A stretch of DNA of 64,000 nt, from positions 930,001 to 994,000 of the forward strand of contig CAXXKX010000002.1 of NCBI GenBank assembly GCA_963676655.2, in the 5' to 3' direction. The stretch's first letter is position 1. Each line of letters begins with the position of its first letter. The notes under the pieces were generated by a model, which worked only from the letters and a program-made list of their open reading frames with translations, was not told where the DNA came from and did no database searches. Origin of the DNA: G963676655 sp963676655 (GTDB lineage Bacteria; Verrucomicrobiota; Lentisphaeria; Victivallales; Victivallaceae). Below are positions 53,645 through 63,034 of the stretch, piece after piece. Position numbers and translations under genes: made by a program.

Positions 53645-53770
53645 AAGTTGAGTTATTGATTTTCCGGTAAAATTATTAATTCATCTCGGGGAAGTAAATT
53701 AACCTGTTTTGTTTCCTGTTTCAGAAATATTCTTTAATAAATAAATTCGCCTGCCTTCTCTTTCTTTCGT

Positions 53771-56653
53771 TTATTTGTCGATCAGCAGTAACTGGGTGTA
53801 GTCTTCTTCCGAACCATCGAAAGATATAATCAGTGAACTGCTTTTTACAGTCAATTTTCCTCCGGTGAGGATTGTCGCTTTCCGGAATTTCCCGGTGCTC
53901 TTGACCGTCACTTTACCTGGTTTATTTACACCATACCTGGTTACCAGCAGCAAAGTTTTGCCATCGAGCGTAAGACCGGTTAGCTGTACCGCTTTGTCGG
54001 AGCATGAAAAAGCTTTTACAGCTTTGCCGCAATATATGATTTCCTCATAGGGTTGTAGTATGCTGATTGCCTTGGCGAAAGCCTGGTATTCACGGGTGTT
54101 GAATCCCAAAGCGGTCCAGATGACAATGCCTTTAGCGCCGTTCATGAAAACTTCGTAAACGCGATTTTTGAATTCGGCCGGAGTTCTTTCAAATGTCAAG
54201 CTGCTGCCGCCGCCGGTCAACCACACATAGAACGGCGCGCCGGCGGGATTATTCGCGATGACGCGTTTGACCGCTTTACCCAGTTCAGGTGTAATGATGC
54301 TGTATAAGGAGGGATTGGCAAAATCCAGCGCGTTCGCCTTGTAGACCGGCGCAAAAGAAGTATTGTTGCCGAACCTGTAATTAGTTGACATTCCGGGACA
54401 GCCGTAGACGCCTATTTTGACAGCTTTGCCGCCGGCCGCTTTCTGTGCGGCGGATTTGAAGTACCGCCAGAGTTCTATATAGAATTCATTCCAGAATTGC
54501 TGGAGTAAATCCGGTTCTAAGGCTGCGGCCTGCTTGATAGAAATGGACTTTGCTTTTTTCGCTTTTAGAAATTCACGCCATAGTTTATCGCATTTTGAAC
54601 AGGCGCAGATTTTACCAGACCAATGGGGTTCCGAGTCCAGGAACATTATATCCAGCCCGTTTTTGAAGCCCTGAATAACGCTGTTGATGTCCTGGTTATC
54701 CGGATTTTTCAAATATTGCTCCGTATACACACGGGGACAGTTGACATTACTTCGGGTTTCGCTGTCGATATAAACGGCTTTCCTGGGAGTCAAGCTGCTA
54801 TCATTGATCTGGGCATTGCAGAACGGACTGTAATTGCCGCCGACAAGCAGTCCGGCCTGTTTTGCCTCTTTGATCATTTCAAGCACATTGCGATCCTGCC
54901 GTTTCCACATCCGGTAGTAATAGTCATTGTGGCTGAACGGGGTAAACAGGTTTAAGCCGAGGTGTTTGTAATTTTTGACGACGTCCGGCCATCTTTGCCA
55001 ATAGTCAAACCCGGCAAAGCCGACGTTTGTAATAAGTTTTTTAAACGGTTTTACAGCCGGGATCGAGATGATCTCGATCGGTATTTGTTGAACTACTCCG
55101 GCAAGGTCGCCGGCGCTTTTCATCCCGGTCAATTGAATTTTTGTCATTTGTCCCGCTGCAAGTGTTGTCTTAATGTAGATTTCACGAGCTTTACGGATGG
55201 TGTAACGTTTGTATTTTATGCCCTCAACTTTGATCTCCGCGGGCTGACTGCTTTTACCGGCCGGAGCCAGCCCTTCCGGCAGGTCCAGATACAGATCCAG
55301 TGGTTTACGGTCATATTCTTTGATATGCATGGGAGTGATGACTTCAGTTGCGACCGCGGCTGAACGGTGTTTATAGAAAGGAGTTACCGAGCGAATATCG
55401 TTATACATCCGTTTTCTGGGGAGCTTTATCTTATCGGCTTTCAGGTTTCCTGAAAAAACACAAATTTCATCCAGATACAGCGCTGATGATTCCAGTGATA
55501 ATGTGACATATCGGCCTTTGCTGTTCAGGTTGTTCAGCAAAACCCAACCCTGAGGGTTACCGTCCATACTGCCGGCGGAATTTGTCCCGAGCCAGCTATT
55601 GAGCGCGTCCTTCTTTTCCATTTCTCCCGCCAGATGAAAATTTTTATTATCATCGGTAGTGAAAACCCGGATTAACGAAGGAACCCGCTTGCCGTCCGCT
55701 TCGCTGGAAAGATGAATCATAACGGTATTTACCGGCAAGGTCTTTCCGAGGTCAATTGTAATATTCACCGGTTTGTTTTCCTGCCACCAGCCGACGGTTT
55801 CCCGGTCGAACCAGCAGCGTGAGGCCAGGCGTCCATTGGTCAACTGTTTTTTGTCACCGGGGTCTTTGCACATTGGATCTCCCTGATAGCCGTGTGGAAA
55901 GGCGTTCGGGTCTGAATTCCAGATATAAGGACGTCCGCCGGCGATGTTTTTACCATTTCTCTTTCGCGGATCTTCTCTGTTTATGAGTTTAACGTCATCA
56001 ACAAACACCACAAAAGACTTTTCCCCGACAGCCCCATTGATTAGTAAGGACCATCCGACAAAAAAGGTATCTTTGAGCGAATAGTTTTTTTTCCGGCAGA
56101 TGCCGCTAATGACCGGTTCCATTTCGGCGCTGAAATGAAACCAGTTTTCTTTTGATTGCGGTGATAATCCCGCCTGGGGCGAGAATCCGCCGATACGATA
56201 CTCTATTGAAACTTTTTTCTTGTCATTTAACCTGACTGATTCAAAACGGGGACAAACTTTGACTACGTTTTTTGCGGGAATATCTTTACTCTTATAAAGA
56301 TAGCCGGAAAACACCATGCCGGAAGTCAACGGAATCTTTGTTTTCAGGTTATCGCTTTTGAAGTAGACAAAACTGCTTTTATTTGCGCTGATAGCCAACT
56401 TCAGGGATTTTTTTCCTGAAAACTTCTGTTCGTCACTCAACCCTTTGTAAATGATTTTCAAGTCCCCTTTGTCGCCGTGACTCCGGTTGGTTGTCATGCC
56501 GCGGCAACTGAATCCCCTGACCGGCAAGCCGCATACACCGCTGTTCAAGGTTTCTGTTTTTTCAAAATCATTTTGCCATATCACATTCTCAGCAATAGCG
56601 GGGATTCCCGGACTCAAAATTGATGAGACGAGCAGGGCTTTAAGCAAATTCAT
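53771..56653 (-). CDS. large secreted multidomain protein with discoidin-like and TIM-barrel domains
   Basis: A 960-residue exported protein. A signal peptide (about 1-21) is followed by a beta-sandwich (about 25-200), then a discoidin-like F5/8 C region (about 245-395: ITIDLGKTLPVNTVMIHLSS, IRVFTTDDNKNFHLAGEM) that should bind glycan. A third beta domain precedes a TIM-barrel-like part (about 545-870). There DIMFLDSEPHWSG ends a strand and a Cys cluster CACSKC follows. FYVWLTGGGSS and GIVIWTALGFNTREYQAF come later. It looks like a glycosidase of an unassigned or DUF-type family. ATG 56653 has GGAG nine bases upstream. Confidence 0.68.
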   Translation of the reverse strand: MNLLKALLVSSILSPGIPAIAENVIWQNDFEKTETLNSGVCGLPVRGFSCRGMTTNRSHGDKGDLKIIYKGLSDEQKFSGKKSLKLAISANKSSFVYFKSDNLKTKIPLTSGMVFSGYLYKSKDIPAKNVVKVCPRFESVRLNDKKKVSIEYRIGGFSPQAGLSPQSKENWFHFSAEMEPVISGICRKKNYSLKDTFFVGWSLLINGAVGEKSFVVFVDDVKLINREDPRKRNGKNIAGGRPYIWNSDPNAFPHGYQGDPMCKDPGDKKQLTNGRLASRCWFDRETVGWWQENKPVNITIDLGKTLPVNTVMIHLSSEADGKRVPSLIRVFTTDDNKNFHLAGEMEKKDALNSWLGTNSAGSMDGNPQGWVLLNNLNSKGRYVTLSLESSALYLDEICVFSGNLKADKIKLPRKRMYNDIRSVTPFYKHRSAAVATEVITPMHIKEYDRKPLDLYLDLPEGLAPAGKSSQPAEIKVEGIKYKRYTIRKAREIYIKTTLAAGQMTKIQLTGMKSAGDLAGVVQQIPIEIISIPAVKPFKKLITNVGFAGFDYWQRWPDVVKNYKHLGLNLFTPFSHNDYYYRMWKRQDRNVLEMIKEAKQAGLLVGGNYSPFCNAQINDSSLTPRKAVYIDSETRSNVNCPRVYTEQYLKNPDNQDINSVIQGFKNGLDIMFLDSEPHWSGKICACSKCDKLWREFLKAKKAKSISIKQAAALEPDLLQQFWNEFYIELWRYFKSAAQKAAGGKAVKIGVYGCPGMSTNYRFGNNTSFAPVYKANALDFANPSLYSIITPELGKAVKRVIANNPAGAPFYVWLTGGGSSLTFERTPAEFKNRVYEVFMNGAKGIVIWTALGFNTREYQAFAKAISILQPYEEIIYCGKAVKAFSCSDKAVQLTGLTLDGKTLLLVTRYGVNKPGKVTVKSTGKFRKATILTGGKLTVKSSSLIISFDGSEEDYTQLLLIDK

Positions 56654-56746
56654 TATCAATACTCCGATCTAAGTGTGTGGAAATTTTTTTCGGCAGGATA
56701 TGCCGAAAATAATATTCCGGGATTCACGATATGGGCTCTTGTTGTG

Positions 56747-57448
56747 TCAGTATGGGATTTGACCTAGAGCTTTAAAGTTAAATGGTACATAAGCGATTGG
56801 AGTCGCCTGCCAGTATGCCAGAATCAGAATTGCATTCTTGCTTTTGACATGCCCGTCGCAGAAAAGCATATTGGCAAATTTTTGATTGTGTCGCGGCGCG
56901 AACACCTGCCAGGTTGAGACGCTGTCGATGCGAAGTCGGCCAAGCGTTTTCGTATTAAGGTGGTAGCTGTCGGATAATAACACTGTCTGGGTGGACTTAT
57001 CTATTTGAGAAGCTTTGGCCGGAGGTCGGTTTGTTCCGGAGGACCAGGGATCTTTATAGGTATTGGGCAGCCAGTTTGTCGGACCATATTCGAGGACTCC
57101 ATATCCCGGGTAGTAGCGTGAAGCGCTGCCGGTGTCAACTTTACATGACGGACACATAACAATTGAATTTTCTTTTTTGGTATCAATCCCCGCCTCCGGA
57201 TAAACTTCAGCCAATGTCTGGTGCCAGTATTTTGACGGACTGATCCAGTTGAATGGAACATAATATTCATTGTTATCAAGTACATAGTTGTTAAAGATCA
57301 TTCCCATCTGTTTCAGATTACTGGCGCATTTGATCTGCTTGGCTTTTTCCCTGGCCTGATTCAAAGCCGGAAGCAACATGGACGCGAGGATGGCAATAAT
57401 AGCGATAACTACTAATAATTCAATAAGTGTAAAATTTTTGTTTCGCAT
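56747..57448 (-). CDS. prepilin-type protein with C-terminal H-X10-DG motif
   Basis: A 233-residue relative of the protein at 22051, starting MRNKNFTLIELLVVIAIIA. The leader is cleaved before Phe by a prepilin peptidase in this class. The C-terminus has RHNQKFANMLFCDGHVKSKN, with ten rather than nine residues between His and Asp-Gly. Three Cys lie in the middle (KCASN and MCPSCKVDTG), suggesting a disulfide or metal site. AAAGGA stands before the chosen ATG. It lies between the large secreted protein and GH42 on the same strand, the usual neighbourhood of such pseudopilins in Lentisphaerota. Confidence 0.88.
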   Translation of the reverse strand: MRNKNFTLIELLVVIAIIAILASMLLPALNQAREKAKQIKCASNLKQMGMIFNNYVLDNNEYYVPFNWISPSKYWHQTLAEVYPEAGIDTKKENSIVMCPSCKVDTGSASRYYPGYGVLEYGPTNWLPNTYKDPWSSGTNRPPAKASQIDKSTQTVLLSDSYHLNTKTLGRLRIDSVSTWQVFAPRHNQKFANMLFCDGHVKSKNAILILAYWQATPIAYVPFNFKALGQIPY

Positions 57449-57551
57449 TGTTTTTCCTTTCATAAAATGATTGAATCCAAAGTTTACTAAACTGCTTTAG
57501 TAAATTATACAAGATATTTTAAAAAAGTCAATACCCGCCATGAAAAAATAG

Positions 57552-59687
57552 TTAAGTTTGTTGTTTTTCAGCACGAACTTGAGTGGTTTGCGACAATGGC
57601 AGTTCCAGTACCAGGGTTCCGCCGGAGGAAATAATATACTTCTTTGAGCAAATACTTTCAGTCGCTGATTCATAAACTATTTCAGTCGGTTCGACTGGCA
57701 ACTCTATCTGTTTGCTTTGCCCGGAAATATTAAAGTAAAAACGTATCTCAAAATCCGCCCCGATGCGACGCCTGACCCATAATTGGCGGTCTTCATAAGT
57801 TTCCGGTTGCGCGATTCCCGCATCGCGCAGAATCCAGTCAAGCAGCCCGAACAGTCCATCATCCCATTTATTCGTAAACGCGGTGGATGGACTGCAACCC
57901 ATTGTATATACCATGCCCTGGCCGCAACGGTTTTTCACCGCCGCTATTTTGCCGTCCCGCCAGGTCGCGAACGCAGTTCCGCCTTCGAGTTTGAAGTCTG
58001 TCCGCCAGTATTTTGCCGCTATCTCTGTACCGTTGGCAAAGACGGCAATATCGTTATCGTCCGGTTGAATGACGAACCGGTTTTCTTCAGAACAGCCCAG
58101 CAGTTTGTTCAGATCGTAGGCGGGGCGTTCAAAATGAACCCAGTTTTTTTCATCCCGGCAGGCGAACGGAGATTCGATTATCAGCATACCGCCGTTTTCA
58201 ACGAAACTTTTCAGCCATTGAGCGGTGTCCGGGCCTAAATTTTCATTACAGGCTGCATGCAGGACTTTTAAATGAGAAATATCGTCTCCCGCAACAAACC
58301 AGTCGACATCCTCACCGAGTCCGGTATAAGCGACGTGAGCGCCGCGAATCGCCTCTTTGTAGGCGTAGTCGACGTCAGGCATGACGTTCTGGGCCCGCCC
58401 CATCCATATCTGCATTTTCAGCAGCCGGTGCAGTAGATCAGATTCCAGTGCATACAGCATGCCGACCCTGGCTTTAGGACGTTGAGTTTTTATCAGGCGT
58501 TTGCCGTAATCCTTTAGTTTTAACGCTATTTCATCACAGATAAGGCTGGTTTCGGTCGCCGAGCCGTCAACGTCCCGCATCCCGAAGCCGCGTGACATGA
58601 TGCCCATCCGGGCGGAACGGTATTCCCAGAAGGTCAGGCCGCCGCAGCCGCCGGCCAAAGCCATCCAGATGTGGCGCTTAAGCGTTTTTTCTTCAATCGG
58701 CCGTTGCCATTTCGGGCCGCGCGGATAGAGTTCGTGGCACCAGTAGGCTTCATCGATCCGGGCCAGCCAGGCGGATTGCAGTTCCGCCGAATCATGATCG
58801 GTCGGGGTTTTCGGTTTGTACGGCAGGTTCATTGAGAAACCGTAGCGTTCCACATGCTGTGAATTTTGCAGATCGTCGCTCGGGTCGACCGCCGGATCGC
58901 GGAAAATGTTGTTGCAGCCGACATGGACCATTACCGGGTGGCTGGTGTCAACAGATTTTATGGTGTCGCAGACGAATCTAACCTGTTCGGAAACGGCGTG
59001 CGACGCCCATTGCCGCCATAAAAACATTTCGATCAGGCAGGCGTTGGAGACCGGAGGGATCACCGCTTCGTAGCTGGTCCATGATTTATGGAGTTTGGTG
59101 TTCAGTTCCTCGATCGAGCCGAATTTGTTTTTCAACCAGGCCCGGTACAGTTCCTGAGAGTGGGGACAACTGCATTGGTCCATTGGCCGGCTGCGGGGTT
59201 CGTTCCAGGCGTCATAGCACCACAGGGCGGGGTGATTGCAATATCGTTTTGTCAATTCTTTCAAGTAAATAACGGCAGCGTCTATGACCTGCGGATTGTC
59301 AAAGCACGGCATGAATCCACCGGCATAATAGGCTGAATTCATTGCGTGCCGGGTCAGCGGAACTCCATGAAAACCGACCCGGGAACCGTTCAATTCGGTG
59401 AACACCCAGTCCGGGGCGTTTTCCAGCATCGGCTTCAGGATTACCCGTAAATTGTGTCTGGCGGCTGTATCAAACAACTGATCGAGTTCAGTCCATTCAA
59501 AATTACCGCGGATTCGTTCGTAGCATCGCCACACGGTCCGGAACTGGATATGGGTATAACCCGCCCTGGCTATCTCCGCCAGGTCGTACTCCCATTCTTC
59601 GGGCAGGGGCGTTGGGTTGCAGAAATAATGGGTGCCGAAGGGAAAAAATTCTTTTTCCGTAAATCTGTCAGGATTGCTCTTGATCAT
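57552..59687 (-). CDS. GH42-like beta-galactosidase
   Basis: A 711-residue glycosidase. The TIM barrel begins THIQFRTVWRCYERIRGNFEWTELDQLFD; the acid/base Glu163 is in WCYDAWNEPRS, the hallmark of clan A. Cys residues just after (DQCSCPHSQELY) match the zinc site of GH42. The nucleophile is probably the Glu in YWCHELYPRGPKW. A class I glutamine amidotransferase-like trimer domain follows (about 400-620), as in GH42, and a small beta domain ends it. No signal peptide, so cytoplasmic. GGAG precedes the ATG. Activity on galactosides is the family norm; other substrates are possible. Confidence 0.85.
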   Translation of the reverse strand: MIKSNPDRFTEKEFFPFGTHYFCNPTPLPEEWEYDLAEIARAGYTHIQFRTVWRCYERIRGNFEWTELDQLFDTAARHNLRVILKPMLENAPDWVFTELNGSRVGFHGVPLTRHAMNSAYYAGGFMPCFDNPQVIDAAVIYLKELTKRYCNHPALWCYDAWNEPRSRPMDQCSCPHSQELYRAWLKNKFGSIEELNTKLHKSWTSYEAVIPPVSNACLIEMFLWRQWASHAVSEQVRFVCDTIKSVDTSHPVMVHVGCNNIFRDPAVDPSDDLQNSQHVERYGFSMNLPYKPKTPTDHDSAELQSAWLARIDEAYWCHELYPRGPKWQRPIEEKTLKRHIWMALAGGCGGLTFWEYRSARMGIMSRGFGMRDVDGSATETSLICDEIALKLKDYGKRLIKTQRPKARVGMLYALESDLLHRLLKMQIWMGRAQNVMPDVDYAYKEAIRGAHVAYTGLGEDVDWFVAGDDISHLKVLHAACNENLGPDTAQWLKSFVENGGMLIIESPFACRDEKNWVHFERPAYDLNKLLGCSEENRFVIQPDDNDIAVFANGTEIAAKYWRTDFKLEGGTAFATWRDGKIAAVKNRCGQGMVYTMGCSPSTAFTNKWDDGLFGLLDWILRDAGIAQPETYEDRQLWVRRRIGADFEIRFYFNISGQSKQIELPVEPTEIVYESATESICSKKYIISSGGTLVLELPLSQTTQVRAEKQQT

Positions 59688-59774
59688 TGTAACGTACTCC
59701 GCCTGAATGCTGTTTGCTGATTAATAAACCTATAAGCAGGATCATTTAAAATCAAGCAGTGTTTGACAATTTCT

Positions 59775-59802
59775 TTGTAAAACTGCCTTTGCACGCTATA
59801 GT
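59775..59802 (+). promoter_or_regulatory. predicted promoter of the zinc-ribbon gene
   Basis: TTGTAA, 16 bp, TATAGT. TTGACA at 59763 is too far from this -10 box to pair with it. Confidence 0.4.
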
Positions 59803-59929
59803 AAGCATTGTTGTATAAATAAATATATTAATTAATCGCGGTCTCTTATCTCAAATCGAAGCATGTAAAACAATATAAAAATATGCATGACCGCATATCA
59901 GCTTTCATTAAATCAGATGGATCAATATT

Positions 59930-60349
59930 ATGAAATACTTTTGTCCGCATTGCCGGAACCGGTTTGAACTTCGAGCTTCCTATGCCGGAAAACGTGTCCA
60001 CTGCCAGGTCTGCGGTTCTGATTTTGACGTTGCGTCCCGGATTATGGCATTGCGCCAGCCCGGAGTAACCGTTAAGCAACGCTTAAGGCAGCTTGAGGCC
60101 CAACCCGAAAAGAACAGCGAAGAGATCACGCGGCTTAACGCGGAAACCGAGGAGCGGCTCGATGCTTACTGGCGCAAATGGTCCGACTTGTTCGGCGATG
60201 TTCTCGAACGTCCTCCGAAAAGTAAATTTCTTGACGTCATGGATCTGTTGGATGTGGATTACGGAATTTCCCGGTGGCGCGGTTCATTTCAGGAATTCAA
60301 ATTGATTGAGGATACGACCGCTCGTATCTGTCCTGAATTGTTAAAATAA
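59930..60349 (+). CDS. zinc-ribbon protein of unknown function
   Basis: A 139-residue cytoplasmic protein. The N-terminus is a zinc ribbon with Cys5/Cys8 and Cys25/Cys28 (FCPHCRNRFEL and HCQVCGSDFDV). A charged helix (about 48-80) and a C-terminal part with WSDLFGDVLERPPKSKFLDVMDLLD follow. Related ribbons sit at the start of many Planctomycetes-Verrucomicrobia-group proteins. It precedes rpmA by 147 bp, where rplU (L21) would be expected. No function can be assigned. Confidence 0.75.
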   Translation: MKYFCPHCRNRFELRASYAGKRVHCQVCGSDFDVASRIMALRQPGVTVKQRLRQLEAQPEKNSEEITRLNAETEERLDAYWRKWSDLFGDVLERPPKSKFLDVMDLLDVDYGISRWRGSFQEFKLIEDTTARICPELLK

Positions 60350-60496
60350 TCATTTGCAGATTAATTCGACAAAAAAACTGTTGTTTTTTCTGTGTTTTTA
60401 ACTTGAAAAAGTTGTATTTTGCTGTTATATTGTTTTTTCTCGAATTATGATAAAGAATTTTTTAACAATTTTAATAGATAAACAGGAGTCTTTAAA

Positions 60497-60745
60497 ATGG
60501 CACATAAGAAGGGTCAGTCAAGTAGTAGAAACGGTCGGGACAGCAACCCGCAGTATCTGGGTGTAAAAGCTTTCGGTGGTCAGTTGGTCAGTGCCGGCAG
60601 CATTATCGTTCGTCAACGCGGAACCAAGTTCCATCCCGGCAATAACGTCGGTTGCGGCCGCGACTATACGCTGTTCGCTCTTTGTGACGGCACAGTTGAA
60701 TTCAACAAAAAGAACCGTCGCGTCAGCATCGTTCCGGCTCAATAA
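60497..60745 (+). CDS. rpmA: large ribosomal subunit protein bL27
   Basis: An 82-residue bL27, which reaches into the peptidyl transferase centre. MAHKKGQSSSRNGRDSNPQYLGVK and GSIIVRQRGTKFHPGNNVGCGRDYTLFAL are nearly invariant family sequences. AGGAG precedes the ATG. rplU, its usual upstream partner, is missing here, while obgE follows downstream as in many bacteria. A strong terminator lies between rpmA and obgE. Confidence 0.98.
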   Translation: MAHKKGQSSSRNGRDSNPQYLGVKAFGGQLVSAGSIIVRQRGTKFHPGNNVGCGRDYTLFALCDGTVEFNKKNRRVSIVPAQ

Positions 60746-60771
60746 AACAGGAACTGTTTGAATCAAATTGC

Positions 60772-60799
60772 CGGCCCGCTTTTAGCGGGCCGTTTTTTT
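60772..60799 (+). terminator. intrinsic terminator after rpmA
   Basis: Perfect arms CGGCCCGC and GCGGGCCG around TTTTA, followed by seven T. Either obgE is read through or it has its own promoter, which I do not see. Confidence 0.9.
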
Positions 60800-60829
60800 A
60801 TCAGAGCTGCAAAAATTGTTAAACCCACA

Positions 60830-60871
60830 ACTCATAACTCATAACTCATAACTCACAACTAACAACTGGTA
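60830..60871. repeat. tandem heptamer repeat ACTCATA before obgE
   Basis: Six consecutive heptamers: ACTCATA three times, then ACTCACA, ACTAACA and ACTGGTA, ending three bases before the obgE ATG. They occupy the place of the ribosome site, and no normal Shine-Dalgarno sequence is seen. Confidence 0.85.
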
Positions 60872-60874
60872 ATC

Positions 60875-61885
60875 ATGTTTGTAGACAAAGCGAAAATACA
60901 AGTAAAAGGCGGTGACGGCGGTAATGGATGCGCCAGCTTCCGACGGGAAAAATTTGTGCCGAAAGGCGGCCCGGACGGTGGCGACGGCGGAGCCGGCGGT
61001 AACGTTATTCTGGAGACTTGCACCGGCGAACAGAGTCTGGTAGCGCTGGTTTACAATCGTCATTTTCAGGCTCAGAACGGACCTCACGGCAAAGGCAAAG
61101 GCATGCATGGCCGCAAAGGCGACGATGTGATCGTCAAGGTTCCGGCCGGGACGGTGATCCGTGATGCCGAAACCGGTGAAACAATTGTCGACCTCGAGAC
61201 AGCGGGGATGCAGTATATTATTGCCCAGGGCGGCCGCGGCGGCCGGGGCAACTGCCGTTTTGTGTCAAGCGTCAACCGGGCTCCGAGAACGGCCGAGGAA
61301 GGCGAGGAAGGGGAGCTCCGGGTTATTGAACTGGAACTGAAAACCATTGCCGATGTCGGGCTGGTTGGTTTTCCCAATGCCGGTAAATCAACTTTGCTCA
61401 GGGCGGTTTCAAATGCCCGCCCGAAAACCGCGCCTTATCCTTTTACGACCCTGCATCCGGTAGTCGGAATGGTTGATTTCGATGACTTTTCCAGGCTTTC
61501 AATAGCCGATATTCCCGGTTTGATTGACGGCGCCCATGACAATGTCGGACTCGGACATGAATTTCTCAAGCATATTGAACGGACCAGTATTCTGGTTTAT
61601 GTGCTGGATACCGCCGGGGTTGACGGACGAACCCCATGGGAGGATTTCGCGCATCTTCAGCGTGAACTTGAACTTTATATGAAAGGCCTGTCTGAACGGC
61701 CTTCACTGGTTGTCGCCAATAAAACCGACTTGCCGGCAAGCGAGGAAAACTTGATCCTGCTTGAGGCGGAATTGGCCGGTAAAAAAATCTTTCCGGTTTG
61801 TGCCGAAACCGGTGAGGGATTGGATGCGTTAATTGCCGAACTTCGTGCAATTATCAACCCGCAGCCGCAACTGGGAATTTTATGA
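60875..61885 (+). CDS. obgE: GTPase ObgE/CgtA
   Basis: A 336-residue Obg GTPase, needed for 50S assembly and stringent-type control. The Gly-rich N-terminal Obg fold is clear (VKGGDGGNGCASFRREKFVPKGGPDGGDGGAGG). The G domain has G1 GFPNAGKST, G3 DIPGLIDGAHDNVGLGHEFLKH and G4 NKTD. It is the short form without the variable C-terminal extension. Its stop overlaps the start of a glycosidase-like gene by 4 bp (ATGA). The heptamer repeat lies just upstream. Confidence 0.97.
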   Translation: MFVDKAKIQVKGGDGGNGCASFRREKFVPKGGPDGGDGGAGGNVILETCTGEQSLVALVYNRHFQAQNGPHGKGKGMHGRKGDDVIVKVPAGTVIRDAETGETIVDLETAGMQYIIAQGGRGGRGNCRFVSSVNRAPRTAEEGEEGELRVIELELKTIADVGLVGFPNAGKSTLLRAVSNARPKTAPYPFTTLHPVVGMVDFDDFSRLSIADIPGLIDGAHDNVGLGHEFLKHIERTSILVYVLDTAGVDGRTPWEDFAHLQRELELYMKGLSERPSLVVANKTDLPASEENLILLEAELAGKKIFPVCAETGEGLDALIAELRAIINPQPQLGIL

Positions 61886-62928
61886 ACAGGATTTATGCCT
61901 CAATCGGAAAAGTAAACCGCGAATGCGGTTTTCGTATGGCAGGATACCGGATTTGGGGCAGTTCCGTGGTAATCGGTGACGACGGACGTTATCATATGTT
62001 CGCCTCCCGTATTCCAGACTTTGTCCGGTTTCATCCCGGCTGGCTGGTCGAATCTGAAATTATCCGGGCCTCGTCAGATACGCCTGAAGGTCCTTACACT
62101 TTTGAAGAAGCGGTCCTGCCTGCCAGGGGGGCACAATACTGGGACGGACGTTCCACTCATAACCCTAAGATCATTAAATACAAGGGTAAATACGTCCTGT
62201 TCTATATGGGGTCCACGCATCCGTTTGAGGACTTGACTACTGAGAATGCGCACTTGCTTGATCTTTCCAGCAAATGGTGTATCGCGGCCCGGGCCAACAA
62301 GCGCGTCGGAATTGCCGTCAGCGATTCTGTTTTCGGTCCGTGGAAACGTTTTGACGAGCCGATACTTAAGACAATGCCCGATACTTTCTACAGTTTTTTG
62401 ACTTCAAATCCTTCTCCGGTTGCCGACGAGGACGGGAAGGTTTACTTGATTTTCAAAGCCCGGCGCTATGACGGGAATTCGCACGGTTCGATGACGATTG
62501 GTTTGGCAACCGCGCCGGATGTTCTGGGGCCGTATACGGTGATAAATTCCGAACCGATCTTTTCGGTTGATACCATTGGTGAAGTCGAAGATCCATACAT
62601 CTGGAAAGATCAAGACGGATTTCATTTGCTTGCTAAAGATCAAAGCGGAACTATTTGCGGTATTGGTCACGGCAACGGGATCCTGGCGCATTCTGAAGAT
62701 TGCCTTAACTGGCACCTTGACCCTGAACCTCTGGCCTATTCAAAGAAAATAAACTGGACAGACGGCACCACGTCTACTCTGGGGAATATGGAGCGGGTTT
62801 CCGGTTTACATGATTCAGCGGGGAATCTTACCCATCTTTTCTTTGCGGTTTGGGAAGGCAGTTCAGGCTTCGGGGATGAATCCCGGGACGCCACGGCCTG
62901 GAATATGGCTGTTCCGTTGCAAGTTTGA
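61882..62928 (+). CDS. five-bladed beta-propeller glycosidase-like protein (GH43/GH117 type)
   Basis: A 348-residue protein without a signal peptide. Blade signatures are WGSSVVIGDDGRYHMFAS, NPKIIKYKGKYVLFYMGS, NPSPVADEDGKVYLIFKAR, VEDPYIWKDQDGFHLLAKD and LTHLFFAVWEG. The VEDPYIW segment holds an acid at the place used in clan F/J enzymes. GH43, GH117 and GH130-like phosphorylase relatives all share this fold, so the substrate is open. Coupling to obgE by an ATGA overlap is unusual for a carbohydrate gene. Confidence 0.78.
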   Translation: MNRIYASIGKVNRECGFRMAGYRIWGSSVVIGDDGRYHMFASRIPDFVRFHPGWLVESEIIRASSDTPEGPYTFEEAVLPARGAQYWDGRSTHNPKIIKYKGKYVLFYMGSTHPFEDLTTENAHLLDLSSKWCIAARANKRVGIAVSDSVFGPWKRFDEPILKTMPDTFYSFLTSNPSPVADEDGKVYLIFKARRYDGNSHGSMTIGLATAPDVLGPYTVINSEPIFSVDTIGEVEDPYIWKDQDGFHLLAKDQSGTICGIGHGNGILAHSEDCLNWHLDPEPLAYSKKINWTDGTTSTLGNMERVSGLHDSAGNLTHLFFAVWEGSSGFGDESRDATAWNMAVPLQV

Positions 62929-63034
62929 ACTCGAATAAACTTGACTTTTGGCTTGTCCATGCTAAAATAATGTTTGAAGTTTGAATTAACAGACCGAATA
63001 CATTTTTACATTTTTAACTATCAAGGGCTCGGGT

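Noticed and set aside
60830..60871. CRISPR array
   Set aside because: Period of seven bases with no spacers and no cas genes; a simple tandem repeat.
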